A DNA stretch of 64,000 bases from Paenibacillus faecalis. GTDB lineage: Bacteria; Bacillota; Bacilli; Paenibacillales; Paenibacillaceae. Under the pieces are notes generated by a model, which had not been told where the DNA came from, did no database searches, and saw only the letters and a list, made by a program, of their open reading frames with translations. Numbering within the stretch: the first letter of the stretch is position 1; each line of letters opens with the position of its first letter. The DNA lies in NCBI RefSeq assembly GCF_900289175.1, contig NZ_LT985747.1, forward strand, positions 3,899,036-3,963,035, written 5' to 3'. Below are positions 36,836 through 46,152 of this stretch, one piece after another. Made by a program: the position numbers and the translations under genes.

Positions 36836-37726
36836 CTATTCTTTAAGTGAACCTACGATAATCCCTGAAACAAAGTACTTCTGCATAAACGGATAAATCA
36901 AAAGCAGAGGCAGCGTCGAAACGACGATTTTAGCGGAATTCAAGGTTCTATCCGATATTTTTGCATATTCAGCCAATTTCGCCGGGTCCGTTATGTTCTG
37001 AACCTCAACGCTTAATTGTTGAATGTAAGTCTGCAGCGGATAATTTTCCGTTTTGTTGATATAAACCAATGCGCTGAAGTAATCATTCCAGTGACCTACA
37101 ATCGTAAACAACATGACCGTAGCAAGCGTAGGCAGCACTACGGGTAAATATACGGAAAGTAAAATCTTCCACTGTGAGGCCCCATCAATCTTCGCAGCTT
37201 CCTCCAAAGATTTAGGCACACCCCGATATGCGTTCATAAGAAGGATCATATTACCGATCGGTACAGCACCCGGCAGGATCAAAGCCCAGATGGAGTCGAG
37301 CAAGCCCAACTCTTTAACGACCATGAACGTTGGAATCAAACCGCCGGAAAACAGCATGGCGAAGATAACGATATTCATGTACACTTTTTGCCCACGGAAA
37401 ATTCTCGGACTTTTGGACAGCGGGTAAGCCATCAGGATCATCAATGTCATATTGACGCCTAGACCCAATACCACCCGTTCAACGGAGATCATAAATGATC
37501 TCCAGAACTGGGAGTCCGACAACAGCTTTTCATAGGAGCTAAGTGTAAAGTTCACCGGGAAAATACCCACCATGTTGGCTGATGCGGCTGCGTTATCACT
37601 AAAAGAAATAGCAACCATATTAAGCAACGGAAATAGACAAGATAAAGTAAGTGCAATTAATACGATCCAGATGATGACGTCTGCAAAGCGGCTTTTAACA
37701 GTATGAATTGTAATAAGAGACACCAC
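36836..37726 (-). CDS. CUT1-family sugar ABC permease, LplC/YteP type
   Basis: The 296-residue permease has six membrane helices. The EAA loop EEAAKIDGASQWKILLSVYLP contacts the shared ATPase. It belongs to the LplC branch, recognised by the C-terminal KYFVSGIIVGSLKE and by the paired LplB-like permease upstream (4-bp gap). It imports an oligosaccharide or aldouronate-type sugar. No ATPase gene is in the cluster; such systems usually borrow an MsmX-type ATPase encoded elsewhere. Confidence 0.9.
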   Translation of the reverse strand: MVSLITIHTVKSRFADVIIWIVLIALTLSCLFPLLNMVAISFSDNAAASANMVGIFPVNFTLSSYEKLLSDSQFWRSFMISVERVVLGLGVNMTLMILMAYPLSKSPRIFRGQKVYMNIVIFAMLFSGGLIPTFMVVKELGLLDSIWALILPGAVPIGNMILLMNAYRGVPKSLEEAAKIDGASQWKILLSVYLPVVLPTLATVMLFTIVGHWNDYFSALVYINKTENYPLQTYIQQLSVEVQNITDPAKLAEYAKISDRTLNSAKIVVSTLPLLLIYPFMQKYFVSGIIVGSLKE

Positions 37727-37730
37727 CCAT

Positions 37731-38624
37731 TTAGAAAATACGATAATCAGTCAGCTTCTGAGCCAACTTGTTCGCCGATAAAATCAAGATAATTCCGACA
37801 ACAGAACGCAGCAGACCAACAGCTGTTCCCAGACTGTACTGTCTTTCAACCAGACCTACCCGGTACACATAGGTATCAATAATGTCAGCCGTTTCATAGA
37901 CCAAAGGATTGTACAGGTTGAAGATTTGGTCAAAACCGGCATTCAGTACGTTTGGCAGGTTCAACGTAGTCACAAGCAGTATCGTAGGGAGCAAGCCAGG
38001 CAGCGTAATATACCATAGTTTTTGGAACCGGTTGGCTCCGTCAATGGATGCTGCTTCATACTGCCCCGGATCAATTGAAGTTAACGACGCCAGATAGATG
38101 ATCGATCCATATCCGAAGCCCTTCCACACGTCGGATATGATGAGCATCGGTCTGAACCATTCATTGCTTGCCATGAACAAAATCGGATCGATACCAAACC
38201 AGCCTAACATCGCGTTGATTGGACCTTCATAAGAGAAGATGTTCATCACGACAGTGGCCAGAACGGCCCATGACAAAAAGTTTGGCAAATAAACAACTGT
38301 TTGCATGAACCGCTTGGCAAATTTCAAACGAATTTCGTTCAAAAGCAAAGCAAAAGTGATCGAAACGAAGGTGCCCACAACAATTTTCCATACAGCAATG
38401 ACGATCGTATTAATGAAGATTTGCTTACTGTCCGGAATTTGCAGCATAAACTTAAAATTATCGAGTCCCACCCATTCAGAGCCACTGATCCCTTTAGCCG
38501 GTACGTAATCCTGAAATGCCATCACAATCCCGAACATCGGAATGAATGAGAAAATAATCAGGCATACCATACCGACCGACAGCATGGAGTGAAACGCTAT
38601 CTGATCTTTTTTACTCTTCATCAA
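37731..38624 (-). CDS. CUT1-family sugar ABC permease, LplB type
   Basis: The 297-residue protein has six helices and the LplB-like motifs SMLSVGMVCLIIFSFIPMFG, the EAA loop PGQYEAASIDGANRFQKLWY and the C-terminal SANKLAQKLTDYRIF. It pairs with the next permease to form the translocation channel. It lies 18 bp after the solute-binding lipoprotein gene, and all three are on the minus strand. Confidence 0.9.
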   Translation of the reverse strand: MMKSKKDQIAFHSMLSVGMVCLIIFSFIPMFGIVMAFQDYVPAKGISGSEWVGLDNFKFMLQIPDSKQIFINTIVIAVWKIVVGTFVSITFALLLNEIRLKFAKRFMQTVVYLPNFLSWAVLATVVMNIFSYEGPINAMLGWFGIDPILFMASNEWFRPMLIISDVWKGFGYGSIIYLASLTSIDPGQYEAASIDGANRFQKLWYITLPGLLPTILLVTTLNLPNVLNAGFDQIFNLYNPLVYETADIIDTYVYRVGLVERQYSLGTAVGLLRSVVGIILILSANKLAQKLTDYRIF

Positions 38625-38642
38625 GAATCATCTCTTTCAACA

Positions 38643-40355
38643 TCATTTGGAGGCAATCGCTTCGTTAACTTCCTCCGTAATTAAATCGCCACCTGTTTTC
38701 TTCCAGGACTCAACAAATTTATCGAAATCATCAGGAGTCTGTTCTCCAGTAATAATCTTCAGATACATTTCAAGCTCCATCTTCATCAGCGTTGGCCATT
38801 TCAAAGACATGGATGGCGTAGTTCCGAAGAAGATCGGATTCACTTCTTTAATATTTGAGTTTTGAACCAGTTGAGCGGTCGTAATACTGGATGTATATCC
38901 TGCCCATGCGTTGGAGTCTATAGTGCCTCCATTTTTGGCATCATCCAAATATTTTTTGTATGAATTATAAGCAGCTTTATCCGTGTTGCTCTCTAACTTG
39001 CTTGGATCGCCTGTTTCCAGTGCTTCTTCCATAATGTCAACATTGCGGTAGAATGCATCGTAATAGTCGATGTTGATCGCAAGCGGAGATCCGCCAACGT
39101 TATATGTGCTGTAATCCTCAAATTGCTTCAGAACCGCTTCGTCTTTTTCCTGATAACGCTGATAATCGAACTGTGTGCTAGCGATTTTGATCGCCGCTTC
39201 CGGATGTTCAAATCCTTTGCGAACGACAAGGAAGCTGCTGCTTGGGTTTCCGGTAAACATCGTAACCGAACCGTCTTCAGCTTGTGGAGCGACATAAGGA
39301 ACCCACTCCGCGTCCGGATTCAATTTGAGAGAGTCTGCCACAGTCCAGCTTCCCCACCAGTTATCGAGGAACGAACCGCTTTTTCCACTCGTAAGGAGTG
39401 CTTTGCGGTCATCGCCGGTACGAACGGCAAATTGACGGTCAATCAATCCTTTTTTATACATATCTGCAACTTTTTCAAGAGCTGGCTTCATTTCAGGTTG
39501 AATAGAACCGTATACTGCCTTACCAGTTCCATCATCAATCCATTGTTTCGGATATGCTCCGTACAATGCAAAAATATTGTTCAATTCATATTGACCCCCG
39601 GAAATGCCGACAGGATTTTCATTATCGACGACTAGACCAACCGTATTTCCTGCTCCATTCCCGCCTGGGTCTTTTTCAATAAACTGCGAGATGATATATT
39701 CAATATCTTCGATCGTTTTCGGCTCTTCCAAGCCCAACTTATCCATCCAGTCTTTACGCAGCCACAAAACACCAGGGCCGTGGGAAATTTCTGTTGTTGG
39801 CAGTGCCATCAATTTACCGTCAAACTTGGCCCGCTCCAACACACGACCATCATAGGAATCATAGATTTCCTTGAGTCGATCACTGGCTGTGTTTTCATAA
39901 GCTGTTGTAAGATCTTCAATCAGATCGTTCTCATAAAGCTGCTCCAATGTTTCGTAATCCGGAACAACCATAATGTCAGGCAATTCACCGCTTACGATAG
40001 CCATCGAAACTTTTTGCTCATAGTCTGTACCGTCATTAGCTTCAAACGCGATCTCATTCTGGACGTTAAGCTTGTCCTTCAGATATCTCGTCCACACATT
40101 ATTTGTAGCATTATCGTCCTCATATGGCGTTCCGTCCAGAGCGGAGTAGTTGCCTGCGGTTTGACCTACAGTATAGGTAACGGTTTCAGGATAAGGAGCA
40201 AAAGGCGTTGTCTTTGCTTCTTTCCACGCAGGATCATTCATATCGACTGCAGATTCTTCAGCTGGTGCAGGATCTGACTTGGAACAACCAACTGTAGCAA
40301 GAACCAAGAGAAATGCTATTGCAATAAAACTGGACTTTCTTAGTTTAGAAAACAT
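38643..40355 (-). CDS. Extracellular solute-binding lipoprotein, LplA type
   Basis: The 570-residue lipoprotein has a signal peptide with lipobox VGCS (Cys24). The large size and the segment DWMDKLGLEEPKTIEDIEY mark the LplA group of Paenibacillus and Bacillus oligosaccharide binders. The ATG follows AAAGGGGA. It is the first and probably most highly expressed gene of the transporter operon, and is divergent from the two-component system at 40613. The neighbouring glucosidases suggest an alpha-glucan-derived ligand such as isomalto-oligosaccharides; this is inference. Confidence 0.92.
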   Translation of the reverse strand: MFSKLRKSSFIAIAFLLVLATVGCSKSDPAPAEESAVDMNDPAWKEAKTTPFAPYPETVTYTVGQTAGNYSALDGTPYEDDNATNNVWTRYLKDKLNVQNEIAFEANDGTDYEQKVSMAIVSGELPDIMVVPDYETLEQLYENDLIEDLTTAYENTASDRLKEIYDSYDGRVLERAKFDGKLMALPTTEISHGPGVLWLRKDWMDKLGLEEPKTIEDIEYIISQFIEKDPGGNGAGNTVGLVVDNENPVGISGGQYELNNIFALYGAYPKQWIDDGTGKAVYGSIQPEMKPALEKVADMYKKGLIDRQFAVRTGDDRKALLTSGKSGSFLDNWWGSWTVADSLKLNPDAEWVPYVAPQAEDGSVTMFTGNPSSSFLVVRKGFEHPEAAIKIASTQFDYQRYQEKDEAVLKQFEDYSTYNVGGSPLAINIDYYDAFYRNVDIMEEALETGDPSKLESNTDKAAYNSYKKYLDDAKNGGTIDSNAWAGYTSSITTAQLVQNSNIKEVNPIFFGTTPSMSLKWPTLMKMELEMYLKIITGEQTPDDFDKFVESWKKTGGDLITEEVNEAIASK

Positions 40356-40480
40356 AACATAATCCCCTTTAGATGTTTTAACTCTCTTGTGGTAACCATT
40401 TCTAAGCGCCGGCTTGTCTTTAAACAGATACCATGAAGGTCGTTTTACCTGTATTTCATTCTAGTATTTTTGACCTACAA

Positions 40481-40492
40481 TCGTATATACGA
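40481..40492. promoter_or_regulatory. Palindrome between transporter and regulator genes
   Basis: TCGTATATACGA is a perfect 12-bp palindrome about 125 bp from the lipoprotein start and 120 bp from the regulator start. It is a candidate operator for the divergent AraC-type response regulator, although AraC proteins often use direct repeats. A TATAAT at 40571-40576 may be the regulator -10. Confidence 0.35.
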
Positions 40493-40612
40493 ATTATTTG
40501 TGCTTTACACGAATTTTTTACTCACTTTTACAATACCAGCAACTACTATTTCATTCATTTTGAAAAGGCTTATAATAAACTATGATCAATAATGTTTGAA
40601 AAGAGGATACAC

Positions 40613-42145
40613 ATGCTAACCATTTTAATTACAGATGATCAAAAAGAAGAAAGAGAAGGTATCGCTTTTCTTATTCAAGAACTTGGATTTCCTCTTAAGG
40701 TTGAATTTTCTGAAAACGGAAAAAAAGCGCTTCAATTTTTGCAGCGTCAGTCTGTCGATATTTTGCTTACCGATGTACGCATGCCGTTAATGGACGGGTT
40801 GCAGCTTACAAAAGAGGCTTTAAAGATTCAACCGCATCTGAAAGTCATCCTGTTTAGTGGTTTCGCGGAATTTGAGTATGCCAAAACAGCCATTTCTCTA
40901 GGCGTGTCTGATTATCTTCTCAAGCCCATCCATGTGGATGCATTTCAAGATACGATGGAAAAAGTCATTCAAGAAATAACAAAGCGTCAGCAAATCAACG
41001 AAGCTTCCACGATGACGCAAGCCTATGTTAAAAAACATATGCTGTTTACCCTGGTCAACGGTGTTGGTGATCGTCCTTCTTGGAAAGGGGTTTCAATAGA
41101 TCTGCCCGATCATTACGACCGAATGCTGCTGCTGGAATTTGAGAAAAATTTCTTTGAGCACGCCGGGCCAGAGTTCGAAAGCTTTATCTTGTCCTTATTG
41201 GAAACACCAGCGGATTATATCAATTTGAACGGGCATCAAAGTCTGCTGCTGTTTCCGGAACCCAACACTCCTTCCCGCTTCTCCTATCGTGAAATTGCGG
41301 AGCTTGTTCATGAAGGGGTGCTGGAGACATTTAATTTGATCTGCTACGTGGCCGTTAACGAGAAACCCACAGCGATCGGTGATCTGGCTACAGGGCTGAA
41401 TCAATTAGAGCAGTTGATGGAGTACCGATTCTTCTCGCCTGATCATTATGTATTTGTAGAAAATGACGACAGCTTATTTTATTCCAATGACTCTGAATTA
41501 TCAGATAATGTGATTTTGGATAGCATTCGGGAAAATTTGAAAAACCGCGATATATTCGGGGTGAAAGCCAATATAGAAATTTTGTGCCAAAAATATGCTA
41601 AACAAGGACAGTTTTCTCAGCTGTACGTAAAATATATGTTCTCTCATCTATATCAAGAAATTACAACGAATCATCTGGATATGTCGGAAGTGGAGTTAAA
41701 TCACGGCATCGAGAAAATATACAAAGCTGAAGATATCCGGGATATTAAAAAAATTATCCATGAGTATATCTTGCGTCTTGAGGAGAAATTTACGGATTCG
41801 GAATCGTCTTTTCATCGGGATATAGCCTATATCAAAAAATATATCGATGAGCATTATGCAGAAGAGCTGAGTCTGGATTCTCTGGCCGCCAAAGTTTATT
41901 TGTCCCCCCATTATCTCAGTTCGATTTTTAAGAAGCATATGGGCTGCGGATTAAATAAGTACATTAAGAATGTACGAATGCAAAAAGCGAAGGAGCTGCT
42001 AACCAACACTCATCTCAAGGTTTCAGATATTTCCGGCTCAGTCGGGTATCGGGATGTATCGTATTTCTGCCAGAACTTTAGAGATTTCTATGGACGAACT
42101 CCTGAGAAGTTCCGGCAGTTTATTTCAACAGGAGAACGGGCATGA
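40613..42145 (+). CDS. Response regulator with AraC output domain, YesN type
   Basis: The 510-residue protein has a CheY-like receiver at 1-120 (Asp54 in LLTDVRMP, YLLKPIHVDAF with the conserved Lys). A long middle domain follows, then two AraC helix-turn-helices at the C-terminus (LSLDSLAAKVYLSPHYLSSI and VSDISGSVGYRDVSYFCQNF). The start is ATG 40613, 6 bases after AAAAGAGG. It is expected to activate the divergent sugar ABC operon. Its stop overlaps the kinase start (ATGA). The order regulator then kinase is the reverse of the more common kinase-regulator order for YesM/YesN pairs. Confidence 0.9.
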   Translation: MLTILITDDQKEEREGIAFLIQELGFPLKVEFSENGKKALQFLQRQSVDILLTDVRMPLMDGLQLTKEALKIQPHLKVILFSGFAEFEYAKTAISLGVSDYLLKPIHVDAFQDTMEKVIQEITKRQQINEASTMTQAYVKKHMLFTLVNGVGDRPSWKGVSIDLPDHYDRMLLLEFEKNFFEHAGPEFESFILSLLETPADYINLNGHQSLLLFPEPNTPSRFSYREIAELVHEGVLETFNLICYVAVNEKPTAIGDLATGLNQLEQLMEYRFFSPDHYVFVENDDSLFYSNDSELSDNVILDSIRENLKNRDIFGVKANIEILCQKYAKQGQFSQLYVKYMFSHLYQEITTNHLDMSEVELNHGIEKIYKAEDIRDIKKIIHEYILRLEEKFTDSESSFHRDIAYIKKYIDEHYAEELSLDSLAAKVYLSPHYLSSIFKKHMGCGLNKYIKNVRMQKAKELLTNTHLKVSDISGSVGYRDVSYFCQNFRDFYGRTPEKFRQFISTGERA

Positions 42146-43851
42146 AAGTTTGGCAATCGCTGAAGCAAAGCATTCGGGACATGAGGTTTCAAAATAAAAT
42201 CAAACTTGCTTTTCTTCTCATCAGCTTGATACCGGTTATTGTCCTGGGGGGATTTTGTTTTATTGAAACAAGATCCCTCTTGCTCGCGCAGTCCGAAGCC
42301 GATATGAATGCCAATCTGAAGCAAAGTGCTCAAGCGGTGAACAGTCAGCTGAATACATACAATCAAATAAGCACCTTCTTGAGCTTTAACCAGGCTGTCA
42401 TTAATGCCGCTAATCATACGTATGAGAGCGCTTATGATATGTACGATCAGTTGAAAAATGTAATCGACCAGAATTTTTTCACAGCCCGTTTTTTGAATAC
42501 GGATATTGAACGAATCACGCTGTATACGGGAACCAATCTTCCTAAACACGGAAATACCGTGATCCCTATCGAGGAAATCACAAACACCTATTGGTATTCG
42601 GAAGTGATGGAAACTACGGAAATCCTTTGGTTTGTAGAAGAAAATACGATTTTCAGCGTTGGCCAAATTTTTAACACGAAGCAAAAAGATCCGAAAACGA
42701 ATATTTTATTTACACAAATAGACTACGATTCCCTGTTTCAACCTTTTCAACCCTTGCAATCAAGCGGTGCACAAATCCTTGTAACCGATGCAAGCGGAAA
42801 GTCGGTGTATTCCTCAGAAGGACTTAAGGGATTGGCTGATCTTACAGCCATTGACAAATCCGCAGATGAACTTCGCTGGAATGGAAAAGAGTACACCGTT
42901 TTGCAGTCCGATATTCCAATCTCCGGGTGGAATGTCTACTTATATAAACCTATAAGTCTCATTACCGACTCTGCTAAGCTGATCATTGTGACGATTGTGC
43001 TCATTATGATTGGCTGTATTATCGCTGTCGCGATGACGGGCACTTTTTTTTCCAGAAAAATATTGTCCCGCATTCTTAAGCTGCATAAAAATATGAAGCT
43101 TGTGGGAACTGGAGTGTTGGAGGTTACGGTATCGAGCGATTCCAAAGATGAAATCGGGGATTTGATCCGCGGGTTCGGAAATATGGTTGAGGAAACCAAG
43201 ACGCTGATTAATAAAGTATATGTGGAGGAAATCGCGCGAAAAGAATATGAGATGAGGGCGTTGCAAGCCCAGATCAACCCTCATTTCCTGTACAACTCCC
43301 TTTCACTTATCAATTGGCGGGCCATTCGCATCCGTGCGAATGATATCAGTGAGATGGCACAGCTGTTGTCCACATTTTATCGAACAACCTTGAATAAAGG
43401 AGATAATATGATCCTGGTCTCCGACGAGATTTTGAATATACAGTCTTATATGAGCATTCAGCTCATTATGCACAGCAACAATTTTGAGGTGGAATACGAG
43501 ATCGATGACGAGATTCTTTACTGCCTTATGCCCAATCTGATGCTTCAGCCGCTGATTGAAAATGCCATCATTCACGGGATCGAAAACAAAGAAGAAGGCG
43601 GCGGAAAAATCAGTGTTTCCGCAAAACAGGAGGATCAATGCATCGTATTCGTGGTCAGTGACAACGGCATTGGAATTCCATCCGAGCGACTTCCTCATTT
43701 ATTAGTTACAAAATCCAAAGGCTATGGACTCAAAAATGTCCACGACCGTGCAAAACTAATGTATGGTCCGGAGTACGGGTTGACGATTAGCAGCACTGTC
43801 GAGGTCGGCACTCAGGTAACGTTAATAATACCGATGAATCGCTCTGAATAA
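42142..43851 (+). CDS. Sensor histidine kinase, YesM type
   Basis: The 569-residue kinase has a first helix at about residues 18-37 and an extracellular Cache-like domain to about 270. A second helix (LIIVTIVLIMIGCIIAVAM) and HAMP are followed by the His_kinase domain. The phosphoacceptor is in QINPHFLYNSLSLINW. The ATPase motifs are LMLQPLIENAIIHGI, SDNGIGIP and KGYGLKNVHDRAK. It senses the extracellular sugar, directly or through the binding protein, and phosphorylates the coupled AraC-type regulator. Confidence 0.9.
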   Translation: MKVWQSLKQSIRDMRFQNKIKLAFLLISLIPVIVLGGFCFIETRSLLLAQSEADMNANLKQSAQAVNSQLNTYNQISTFLSFNQAVINAANHTYESAYDMYDQLKNVIDQNFFTARFLNTDIERITLYTGTNLPKHGNTVIPIEEITNTYWYSEVMETTEILWFVEENTIFSVGQIFNTKQKDPKTNILFTQIDYDSLFQPFQPLQSSGAQILVTDASGKSVYSSEGLKGLADLTAIDKSADELRWNGKEYTVLQSDIPISGWNVYLYKPISLITDSAKLIIVTIVLIMIGCIIAVAMTGTFFSRKILSRILKLHKNMKLVGTGVLEVTVSSDSKDEIGDLIRGFGNMVEETKTLINKVYVEEIARKEYEMRALQAQINPHFLYNSLSLINWRAIRIRANDISEMAQLLSTFYRTTLNKGDNMILVSDEILNIQSYMSIQLIMHSNNFEVEYEIDDEILYCLMPNLMLQPLIENAIIHGIENKEEGGGKISVSAKQEDQCIVFVVSDNGIGIPSERLPHLLVTKSKGYGLKNVHDRAKLMYGPEYGLTISSTVEVGTQVTLIIPMNRSE

Positions 43852-43884
43852 ACAATTGAACAGCCATGTCCACATCCCAAAACT

Positions 43885-43933
43885 CGAGGTTATCCCAAAA
43901 GATCACTAGATCTTACGGGGCGCCTCTTTTTTT
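43885..43933 (+). terminator. Probable terminator of the two-component operon
   Basis: An inner stem AAGATC (43899-43904)/GATCTT (43909-43914) lies within a weaker GAGG/CCTC pairing, followed by seven T at 43927-43933. It is 33 bp past the kinase stop. The stem is imperfect. Confidence 0.5.
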
Positions 43934-44089
43934 GTTTTGTGAGATGCTCTGCCTGCGATTCCTCCCAAAACTCAACAAAAACCGTAACCTGGCTATAGGA
44001 AAAAGTGTTAACCCTATGAAACATATATTTTTGATCTGACACTGTGCTTCTTGGTCTACTACGGCAAGGCATTATAATAACAGAAGCTA

Positions 44090-44539
44090 TTAAAACTTGG
44101 AAAGACTAATCGCTTGAAGAACTGCTTTAGCCAGGTTATTATTTTCGAGTGCATCTTCAACACTAAGATGGATTTCATCCCCAATCCCCATGTATCCCCA
44201 CCGATATTTTTCTGTAGGAGTTATTGAATAACCTTCTTTCGGAACTAAGAACAAGGTAACACCCTTTTTATCTTTTATTGCTTTGTCGTATCCTGTTACT
44301 CCTAGGTGTTCTTCTAATGAACTTACTTCAGGATTTTCGTCTAGCAATTCTAAATTGCAATTTTTGAGTGATTCTAAAAGTGCGGCTTGTAATTCTTCTT
44401 CACTGGACGAACTGCTTAATTCAATGACTAACCCCTTCCCAACACTTGCATATGTTTTATTAACTGTTTGAGTAGAACAAATATATAATTTTTCACTACT
44501 TGCGTATATGCTCAATACTTTACCAAAATGTTCATGCAT
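44090..44539 (-). CDS. Tandem paralog D: putative polymorphic-toxin immunity protein
   Basis: This 149-residue soluble protein has no signal or membrane segment. It is one of four tandem paralogs and is nearly identical to paralog B (45083-45532) over its last 70 residues, including GYSITPTEKYRWGYMGIGDE and VEDALxNNNLAKAVLQAISL. It has a conserved acidic, Ser-rich middle (SSSSSEEELQAALLESLKNC). No family name is certain. Context (toxin tail fragment, immunity-like gene and Rhs tip just upstream) and tandem amplification suggest immunity to a polymorphic toxin. The ribosome binding site AGGAAAGGA is about 10 bases before ATG and is preceded by a segment repeated before the other copies. Confidence 0.75.
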   Translation of the reverse strand: MHEHFGKVLSIYASSEKLYICSTQTVNKTYASVGKGLVIELSSSSSEEELQAALLESLKNCNLELLDENPEVSSLEEHLGVTGYDKAIKDKKGVTLFLVPKEGYSITPTEKYRWGYMGIGDEIHLSVEDALENNNLAKAVLQAISLSKF

Positions 44540-44621
44540 TTTAATGTATCTTCCTTTCCTATTTAACTACTTTAATATTAATTTATACGCCATATTTGTT
44601 GTCGTAATCTTAGAGTAATGT

Positions 44622-44921
44622 TCAAGGCTCTTTTAGAGGTTCAGATTTAAAATGTAAAATTGCCTTGTCATATCCTTTTACTCCCAAATGTTCTTCTAGT
44701 GAGCTTAATTCAGGCATCTCTTCAAGCAATTCTAAATTGCAATTTTTGAGGGATTCAAAAATTGCAGCTTGTAATTCTTCTTCAGTGACTGAGCTACTTA
44801 ATTCAGTTACTGGGCCTTTCTGAATACTAGCATAATTTTTTTTAAAAATTTGATTTGAACAAATATATATTTTCTGACTGTTTGCGTAGATTGACAACCT
44901 TTTTGCATAGTGTTCTAGCAT
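44622..44921 (-). pseudogene. Tandem paralog C, 3' truncated by deletion
   Basis: The 99-codon frame matches the other paralogs up to GVKGYDKAI (residue 88) and then runs into 11 unrelated residues. The unrelated part (44622-44653) corresponds to the intergenic sequence found after the other copies (compare 45620-45650). A deletion has therefore removed the last 60 codons and the terminator. The N-terminal half is more divergent than in the other copies (MLEHYAKRLSIYANSQKIYI). It could still make a short protein, but loss of the most conserved half argues for inactivity. Confidence 0.75.
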
Positions 44922-45036
44922 ACTCTACAGCGCCCTTTCCTATTTAACTACTTTAATATTAATATGTATACGTCATATTAGTTGTATTATCTTAGAGAAA
45001 TGTTCAAAACTCTTTTAGAGTTTTAAAATATAAAAA

Positions 45037-45062
45037 CCTTACCGTAGGTCGCTACGGCAAGG
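45037..45062 (-). terminator. Terminator after paralog B
   Basis: CCTTACCGTAG (45037-45047) pairs with CTACGGCAAGG (45052-45062), one mismatch. On the minus strand it is followed by TTTTTATATTTT. A homologous but weaker hairpin follows paralog A at 45656-45683, and a degraded copy follows paralog D at about 44052-44069, so each duplicated unit carried its own terminator. Confidence 0.8.
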
Positions 45063-45082
45063 CATTTTTAATAACAGAACTA

Positions 45083-45532
45083 TTAAAGCCTGGAAAGACT
45101 AATAGCCTGAAGAACTGCTTTAGCCAGGTTATTATTTACGAGTGCATCTTCAACACTAAGATGGATTTCATCCCCAATCCCCATGTATCCCCACCGATAT
45201 TTTTCTGTAGGAGTTATTGAATAACCTTCTTTCGGAACTAAGAACAAGGTAACACCCTTTTTATCTTTTATTGCTTTGTCATATCCCTTTACTCCTAAGT
45301 GTTTTTCTAACGAACTTACTTCAGGATTTTCATCTAGCAATTCTAAATTGCAATTTTTGAGTGATTCAAAAAGTGCAGCTTGCAATTCTCCTTCGCTAGA
45401 TAAACTGTTTAGTTCGGTTATAAAACCCTTCTCAACAGTCTCATACGTTTTATTAACTGTTTGAGTAGAACAAATATATAGTTTCTCACTATCTACATAA
45501 ATATTTAATATTTTCGCAAAGTGGTCGGTCAC
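45083..45532 (-). CDS. Tandem paralog B: putative polymorphic-toxin immunity protein
   Basis: This 149-residue paralog is very close to D, with shared segments CSTQTVNKTY, LKNCNLELLDENPEVSSLE and GVTLFLVPKEGYSI. It differs mainly near the start (MTDHFAKILNIYVDSEKLYI). The start is a GTG codon in place of the ATG of its siblings, with AGGAAAGGAG upstream. The variable N-terminus and conserved C-terminus suggest diversification of the partner-binding face. Its transcript ends at the hairpin at 45037-45062. Confidence 0.75.
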   Translation of the reverse strand: MTDHFAKILNIYVDSEKLYICSTQTVNKTYETVEKGFITELNSLSSEGELQAALFESLKNCNLELLDENPEVSSLEKHLGVKGYDKAIKDKKGVTLFLVPKEGYSITPTEKYRWGYMGIGDEIHLSVEDALVNNNLAKAVLQAISLSRL

Positions 45533-45702
45533 TTTTAATGTTACTCCTTTCCTATTTAACTACTTTGATATTAATGCGTATACGACATATTGGTGGTCAT
45601 ATCTTAGAGCAACGTTCAAGACTCTTTTGGTAGTTCAGTTTAAAATGTTAAAAAACCTCACCGTAGGTTTACTACAGCAAGGCATTATAATAACAGAAGC
45701 TA

Positions 45703-46152
45703 TTAAAGCTTGGAAAGACTAATCGCTTGAAGAACTGCTTTAGCCAGGTTATTATTTACGAGTGCATCTTCGACACTAAGATGGATTTCATCTCCAAAAC
45801 CCATGTATCCCCATCGATGTTTTTTCAAAGGATATACAGAATAACCTTCTTTTTGAACTAAGGATAAGGTAACACCTTTTTTACCTTTTATTGCTTTGTC
45901 GTATCCTGTTACTCCTAGGTGTTCTTCTAATGAACTTAATTCTGGATCTTCATCTAACAATTCTAAATTGCAATTTTTAAGTGATTCTAAAAGTGCGGCT
46001 TGTAATTCTTCTTCACTGGACGAACTGCTTAGTTCAATGACTAACCCCTTTCCAATACTTTCAAAAGTCTTATTAAGTTTTTGAGTAGAACAAATATATA
46101 GTTTCTCACTACTTGCGTATATACTTAATATTTTTCCAAAATGTTCATACAT
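45703..46152 (-). CDS. Tandem paralog A: putative polymorphic-toxin immunity protein
   Basis: This 149-residue protein is the first copy of the array in transcription order. It shares YEHFGKILSIYASSEKLYIC and the Glu-rich middle with its siblings but differs at GYSVYPLKKHRWGYMGFGDE. The start at ATG 46152 is chosen by alignment with the siblings and by AGGAAAGGA upstream. The open frame extends 18 codons further, but those codons overlap the toxin-tail fragment in another frame. The ATG overlaps the stop of that fragment (ATGTATGA), the usual coupling of a toxin gene to its immunity gene. Confidence 0.77.
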   Translation of the reverse strand: MYEHFGKILSIYASSEKLYICSTQKLNKTFESIGKGLVIELSSSSSEEELQAALLESLKNCNLELLDEDPELSSLEEHLGVTGYDKAIKGKKGVTLSLVQKEGYSVYPLKKHRWGYMGFGDEIHLSVEDALVNNNLAKAVLQAISLSKL

